Assembly: GCF_014652315.1 (NCBI RefSeq)
Contig: NZ_BMYO01000010.1
Coordinates: forward strand, 1 to 64,000
Direction: 5' to 3'
DNA length: 64,000 nt
Source of the DNA: Jeongeupia chitinilytica
Lineage (GTDB): Bacteria > Pseudomonadota > Gammaproteobacteria > Burkholderiales > Chitinibacteraceae
Program-made: the position numbers and the translations under genes
In this document: positions 60,171 to 64,000 of the stretch, one piece after another
How the letters are laid out: the number at the start of each line of letters is the position of its first letter
How positions within the stretch are numbered: position 1 is the first letter of the stretch
The notes under the pieces: generated by a model
What the model saw: only the letters and a program-made list of their open reading frames with translations
What the model was told of the DNA's origin: nothing
Database searches by the model: none

Positions 60171-60635
60171 GTGAAACGCTTCCTGATGATCGCCACGACC
60201 CTGGTGCTGACCACCGCCGCGTGGGCTTCCGGCGGCGGCAGTCCGCCTGCGGCCCGCAGCAACAGCAACGACACGCCGAAGGCCATTGCCGAGGCGCGCC
60301 AGTACATCGACCAGCAACAGTGGGATCAGGCCCTGCAGATTCTGGACGCCGCACGCCAGCGCGACCCGCGCAATGCCGACCTGTGGAACTGGACCGGCTA
60401 TTGCGAGCGCAAGCGCGGCAACCTGCAGCAGGCCTTTGCCGCTTACGACGAAGCCTTGCGACTGAACCCGCGCCACCTCGGTGCGCATGAATACCTCGGC
60501 GAAGCCTGGCTGCAGGCCGGGCAGCCCGAGAAGGCACAGACCCAGCTCGACCAGCTGAAAACGCTGTGCGGCACTTGCGAGGAAGAACGCGATCTCGCCA
60601 GCGCCATCGACACCTACCGAGCCAAGGCGCAGTAG
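60171..60635 (+). CDS. Exported TPR-repeat protein
   Basis: A 154-aa periplasmic protein: signal peptide ending LTTAAWA, a short Ser/Asn/Gly linker, then about three tetratricopeptide repeats (ARQYIDQQQWDQALQILDAA; LQQAFAAYDEALRLNPRH; HEYLGEAWLQAGQPEKAQ). A Cys pair (LCGTC) lies near the end. The start is a GTG. TPR proteins are adaptors; no partner is apparent. Its 3' end overlaps the convergent DUF4865 gene by 22 bp. Confidence 0.82.
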   Translation: MKRFLMIATTLVLTTAAWASGGGSPPAARSNSNDTPKAIAEARQYIDQQQWDQALQILDAARQRDPRNADLWNWTGYCERKRGNLQQAFAAYDEALRLNPRHLGAHEYLGEAWLQAGQPEKAQTQLDQLKTLCGTCEEERDLASAIDTYRAKAQ

Positions 60636-61210
60636 CCCGCGGCCGTCGGCATCAGATCTGGCGCGGAGACGTGGCCGACCGCATACGGCTGTACATCGCC
60701 CGCCTCCTCCGGCACCGGTCGGTCAATCCACAAGGCAAACCGCGTCAGCGTCCAGCTGGTCGGATCGTAGGCGACCAGCGCGGCACAAGCACCGTGTTCG
60801 CTGATCCGCTGGCACGACATCCCGGCTTCGGCAGCCCTCAAGTCCCCCAGCCCCCCGGCCGACGGCATGGCCATCTGCGTGCGGCTGGCAAACCGTGCGC
60901 CTGGCAGGTCCCCGGTCCAGCCCGCCTGCCAGACCGGCCGGCATTGCACCGACGGCCGGCCGAAATCGGCGCACAGTCCGGCGAAACCCGGGCCGCTCAG
61001 AAAGGCGTTCATTGCGACGATGTCCTGCCAGAGATAGAACGGTGCATACAGATTGTGCCGCGCCCCCTCGCTGTGCCGCGCGCTCAGGTAAGCCTTGAAA
61101 ACCAGCCCGGACAGCCGGTCCGTCAGCCCGCCCCTGGTCGCAATCCGCGCGTCGATGATGGCCATGTCGTAGTCGGCCGGCAGCAGAATGCTGTACTGCA
61201 TCGCGATCAT
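60614..61210 (-). CDS. DUF4865 family protein
   Basis: A 198-aa protein I recognise as DUF4865, from its opening MQYSILLPADYDMAIIDARI and APFYLWQDIVAMNAFLSGPGF. The fold may be a dimeric ferredoxin-like monooxygenase, but this is not established. It is the last gene of a three-gene operon with a tautomerase and a CMD-family protein, joined by an ATGA overlap. Two in-frame ATGs, at 61210 and 61201, are possible starts. Confidence 0.78.
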   Translation of the reverse strand: MIAMQYSILLPADYDMAIIDARIATRGGLTDRLSGLVFKAYLSARHSEGARHNLYAPFYLWQDIVAMNAFLSGPGFAGLCADFGRPSVQCRPVWQAGWTGDLPGARFASRTQMAMPSAGGLGDLRAAEAGMSCQRISEHGACAALVAYDPTSWTLTRFALWIDRPVPEEAGDVQPYAVGHVSAPDLMPTAAGYCALAR

Positions 61211-61623
61211 TGCGGCGTCCCTCCATGGGCAGCATCGGGCGGCACGATCATCGTGGCGCGACCGAAACCGAACGACCAGCTGTCCGGTTCGGTGGTCGTA
61301 ATCACCACCATGACATCGGCCGGCCGGATGCCCGGCGAAGCTTCGAGCAAGTGCACCAGAGAACCGAAGAAGGCCTGCTTGGTTTCGGTCGAGCGCGGCC
61401 GGCCGGCGGTCAGCGCGATCAGGACGAAATCGTCCGAACGCGGGCCGCCCAGATAGTCGCGATCGAACACCAGCGATCCCGGCGCAAGCTGTTCGATCAC
61501 CTGAAAACGGTCACCGGCAGGCACTTCGAAAGACTGTTCGAGAGCCTGTTGCACCGCGTCCGAGACGGCCCGCAGCCAGGCCGGCGATTTGCCCTGCAAA
61601 AGCGATATCCGTGCGAAAGGCAT
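61207..61623 (-). CDS. Tautomerase-family protein (4-oxalocrotonate tautomerase-like)
   Basis: A 138-aa two-module tautomerase. After Met removal Pro1 (MPFARISLL) is the catalytic base of this superfamily. The beta-alpha-beta unit repeats around SDDFVLIALTAGRPRSTETK. It resembles cis-3-chloroacrylic acid dehalogenase/malonate semialdehyde decarboxylase-size proteins; substrate unknown. It sits between the CMD gene (5-bp gap) and the DUF4865 gene (ATGA). Confidence 0.85.
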   Translation of the reverse strand: MPFARISLLQGKSPAWLRAVSDAVQQALEQSFEVPAGDRFQVIEQLAPGSLVFDRDYLGGPRSDDFVLIALTAGRPRSTETKQAFFGSLVHLLEASPGIRPADVMVVITTTEPDSWSFGFGRATMIVPPDAAHGGTPQ

Positions 61624-61628
61624 GATGG

Positions 61629-61952
61629 TCACTCCTGTGCTTCGTCGAGCCGGCCCTGCACGGTCAGCGCCGATGCGGCAGCCGGCCAGCCGGCGTAGAA
61701 CGCCAGATGCGTGCCCAGCTCGCGCAACTCCTCGTCGCTCACGCCGTGTGCGCGGGCCAGGTTGAAATGGAACGGCAGCTGTTCGCTTCGGCCCAGTGCC
61801 AGCAGCGTGGCCACCGTGATCAGGCTGCGGTCGCGCTTCGACAGCTGGGGACGCTGCCACACGTCACCGAACAGCACCTCGTCGGACAGCGCGGCGAGCT
61901 TCGGTGCCAGTTGGCCCAGCGCACGCTGGCCCAATCCATCCAGCAGGTTCAT
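61629..61952 (-). CDS. Carboxymuconolactone decarboxylase family protein
   Basis: A 107-aa CMD-family helical protein: DVWQRPQLSKRDRSLITVA and HFNLARAHGVSDEELREL are typical of the gamma-carboxymuconolactone decarboxylase branch. It lacks the CxxC of AhpD-type peroxidases, so a peroxidase role is unlikely. First gene of the three-gene operon divergent from the LysR gene, which likely regulates it. A TAC-TGA-ATA type AT-rich dyad near 62,006-62,018 lies in the shared gap. Confidence 0.87.
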   Translation of the reverse strand: MNLLDGLGQRALGQLAPKLAALSDEVLFGDVWQRPQLSKRDRSLITVATLLALGRSEQLPFHFNLARAHGVSDEELRELGTHLAFYAGWPAAASALTVQGRLDEAQE

Positions 61953-62059
61953 GGCATTGCTCCTTGGCAGGAAAACTTGACACCACCACCTTAGCGCCGC
62001 AATTTAATACTGAATATTGGAATGTTTTTGATCAACAATCCTGAAAAACGGGATTATCA

Positions 62060-62977
62060 ATGCGACGCGTGCACTTTGATCTGGATGTCCTGCGCTGCTT
62101 CGTCACCGGCGTCGAGCTGGGCAGCTTTGCCAAGGCGGCAGACCGGCTCGGGCGTTCGACCTCGGCCGTCAGCGCCCAGTTGAAGAAGCTGGAAGATCAG
62201 GCCGGCACGCCCGTCCTGCGCAAGTCCGGCCGCGGGCTGGCGCTGACCGATGCCGGCGAGACGCTGCTCGCCTATGCACGGCGGTTGCTGGCGTTGAATG
62301 ATGAGGCGGCCGATGCGCTGCACGGCATGCGCCAGACCAGCGAAGTCCGCCTCGGCCTGCCGGAGGATTTCGGTGAATCGCTGCTGCCGCAGCTGCTCGG
62401 GCAATTCGCCCGCGCGAATCCGGACGTCCGCCTTGACGTCACCGTCGGCCGCAATGCCGCGCTGATGGCGGCGATCGACACCGGGCAACTCGATCTGGCC
62501 CTGTCCTGGGATTCCGGCATGCCGGCGCGCCATGCCGAACGGCTGGGTACGGTGCCGATGTGCTGGATCGGACCGGCCGACACGGACCGGGCATGGCAGG
62601 TGGGAACGGCGTTGCCGCTGGTGGCCTTCGAGGCGCCGTGCCTGATGCGCAGCGCGGCCGCCGATGCGCTCGATCACGCCGGGATCGCCTGGCGGATTGC
62701 CTTTACCAGCACCAGTCTGGCCGGCATCTGGTCGGCCGTTGGCGCCGGGCTGGGCCTGGCGGTGCGCACACCGCTGGGTCTGCCGGAGCGGGTACGGCGG
62801 CTCGATGCCACCGAAACGGGATTGCCGGCCTTGCCGGCACTGGATTTGCGCCTGCTGTGCGCCGAAGCCGATCCGGCCCCGGCGGTCCGCGGCCTGCAGC
62901 ACCTGCTGCAGCAGGCGCTGGCCGGCTGGTTCGATGCCACGCCGGACGGCGTGGCGGCGGGGCTTACTCGGCCGTGA
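62060..62977 (+). CDS. LysR-family regulator
   Basis: A 305-aa LysR regulator. The N-terminal helix-turn-helix is in DVLRCFVTGVELGSFAKAAD and RSTSAVSAQLKKLEDQ; the effector domain starts near residue 90 (EVRLGLPEDFGESLL). It is divergent from the CMD-tautomerase-DUF4865 operon across a 107-bp AT-rich gap and probably regulates it. Its 3' end overlaps the convergent carbonic anhydrase gene by 14 bp. Confidence 0.92.
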   Translation: MRRVHFDLDVLRCFVTGVELGSFAKAADRLGRSTSAVSAQLKKLEDQAGTPVLRKSGRGLALTDAGETLLAYARRLLALNDEAADALHGMRQTSEVRLGLPEDFGESLLPQLLGQFARANPDVRLDVTVGRNAALMAAIDTGQLDLALSWDSGMPARHAERLGTVPMCWIGPADTDRAWQVGTALPLVAFEAPCLMRSAAADALDHAGIAWRIAFTSTSLAGIWSAVGAGLGLAVRTPLGLPERVRRLDATETGLPALPALDLRLLCAEADPAPAVRGLQHLLQQALAGWFDATPDGVAAGLTRP

Positions 62978-63626
62978 CGCCGTTGTCGGGCGCTTCGACC
63001 ACGGCTTCGAAGGCGTTCACATCCGGATTGAACTGGAACAGTGCGCCCTGCTGGATGTCGAAGTACCAGCCGATCAGTGCCAGCTCGCCGGCAGCAACGC
63101 GTTCGGCGACGAAGGGGAAGGACATCAGGTTGTCGAGCGAGACGATGATCGCCGCCAGCTCGCAAGCACGGACCTGTGCTTCCGGGCTCTTGTAGTCGAG
63201 CTCGGCCAGCACTTGCTGCTTGGCCGGATTGGCGATGCTGACCCAGCTGCCGATGAAGTCGGTTTCGTTCGACGCATCGTCACCCGCCATCAGTGCGCCG
63301 ATGCCGCCGCAGGCCGAATGACCCATGACGACGATCTGCCGCACCTTGAGGCTCTTGACCGCGTACTCGATCGCCGCCGACACACCGTGGTACTGGCCGC
63401 CGGTTTCGAACGGCGGGACCAGGTTGGCGACGTTGCGCACGACGAACAGGTCGCCCGGGTCGCAGTCGGTCAGGATGGCCGGATCGACGCGCGAGTCCGA
63501 ACAGCCGATCAGCAGTGTCTTCGGCTTCTGCCGGCGCTTGAGGCTTTCGAACAGCCTGGTGTCTTCGCCGAAGTACTTGTGCTGGAAGCGGCGGAAGCCG
63601 CCAATGAACTTTTCGATGTCTTTCAT
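62964..63626 (-). CDS. Beta-class carbonic anhydrase
   Basis: A 220-aa zinc enzyme interconverting CO2 and bicarbonate. Zinc ligands are Cys in LIGCSDSRVDP, with the Asp-Arg pair, and His/Cys in MGHSACGG. Two starts are possible: ATG at 63626 (chosen) or GTG at 63632, which lies closer to the GGAA site. It is a different class from the gamma protein at 48,003, so the window encodes two carbonic-anhydrase families. Confidence 0.94.
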   Translation of the reverse strand: MKDIEKFIGGFRRFQHKYFGEDTRLFESLKRRQKPKTLLIGCSDSRVDPAILTDCDPGDLFVVRNVANLVPPFETGGQYHGVSAAIEYAVKSLKVRQIVVMGHSACGGIGALMAGDDASNETDFIGSWVSIANPAKQQVLAELDYKSPEAQVRACELAAIIVSLDNLMSFPFVAERVAAGELALIGWYFDIQQGALFQFNPDVNAFEAVVEAPDNGVTAE

Positions 63627-63893
63627 GCTCACTAGATTCCCTGACTCGCTGCGCGCCGGAAGGCACAGATATAAACATCCCGGTAGGGGATTCTACCTGT
63701 TGCTGCGCAACATCGCCTTTGGCCTTGTGTAAGGACTCGACATCGGACAAAGCAGCCGGCTACATTGAACGGCACGCTTCGGAAAGCTTGTTCTGTTTTT
63801 TTGAACCATCTATTGCATATTTTCCGATATCCCATCCCGAGTCTGAGGCAATACTATTTGTCGCAGATCAATAATTCTGAATAAGGATTTTTC

Positions 63894-64000
63894 ATGTCGC
63901 GAGACCGCTACGATCCGCTGCAAATGTCGCTGCACTGGCTGATGGCGCTGCTGATCTTCTCGGCCTTCGGGTTGATCTGGTACTTCAACAGTCTTGAACT
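63894..64000 (+). CDS. Cytochrome b561 (partial, cut by the window end)
   Basis: The first 35 codons of a b561-type cytochrome: YDPLQMSLHWLMALLIFSA has the first haem-ligand His and the first membrane helix. An AAGGA site lies 8 nt upstream. It resembles the b561 gene at 56,418 at its N-terminus (SIGLHWLMFLLF) but is not identical. The 267-bp divergent gap to the carbonic anhydrase gene holds no other gene. Confidence 0.85.
   Translation, partial: MSRDRYDPLQMSLHWLMALLIFSAFGLIWYFNSLE

Overview
The window is about 64 kb of high-GC (roughly two-thirds G+C) Gram-negative chromosome. Its housekeeping content (tmk-holB-pilZ-tatD, fur/bamE/dapB, bpt-aat, guaA, metNIQ, prlC) and gene style suggest a betaproteobacterium, possibly of the order Neisseriales; this is inferred from gene content, not from a marker tree. 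No rRNA, tRNA or CRISPR was seen.

Region 1 (about 0.2-23.6 kb) is a large organosulfur-scavenging locus. A 12-gene leftward operon runs from an outer-membrane porin through three paralogous SsuA-type binding proteins, an MFS carrier, two ABC permeases, one ABC ATPase, a nitroreductase, a methyltransferase, a GST and a Tas-type aldo/keto reductase. It diverges from two TauD-family dioxygenases and a DszA/NtaA-type flavin monooxygenase. The 361-bp gap between them holds two outward-facing sigma-54 promoter matches and at least two copies of a TGCTG-N6-CAGCA dyad. Further right are an SdsA-type alkylsulfatase, two VOC proteins, a DUF2325 protein, an MFS exporter and an SfnR-like sigma-54 activator, the natural candidate to drive the divergent promoters.

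Region 2 (23.7-32.6 kb) is accessory: a DUF1800/DUF1501 export pair, an unrecognised protein with a caspase-like His-Gly/Ala-Cys signature, an MFS carrier divergent from a TetR regulator with two operator palindromes, a lipoprotein, and a LysR regulator divergent from an alpha/beta hydrolase.

Region 3 (32,589-34,968) is a compact lower-GC insertion at the 3' end of guaA. It is bounded by a 12-bp direct repeat of the guaA stop-codon region and carries a duplicated ACCGTCA double motif near both ends. It has no integrase; its only sizeable gene encodes a KAP-type P-loop NTPase (the PifA/Kidins220 class). It is the best candidate here for an undescribed system, perhaps a minimal defence-carrying satellite element.

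Region 4 (34.9-64 kb) is mostly core: guaA, a DedA protein, metNIQ, a pqiAABC lipid-transport operon with a split PqiA, a DUF2237-PhnP-like pair followed by tatD-pilZ-holB-tmk, gamma carbonic anhydrase, prlC, an M30-type metallopeptidase lipoprotein preceded by a 45-nt palindrome, bpt-aat, fur, bamE-dapB, cytochrome b561, a HI0933-type flavoprotein, a HAD phosphatase, a small DUF4865-tautomerase-CMD operon with a LysR regulator, beta carbonic anhydrase and the start of a second cytochrome b561 gene.
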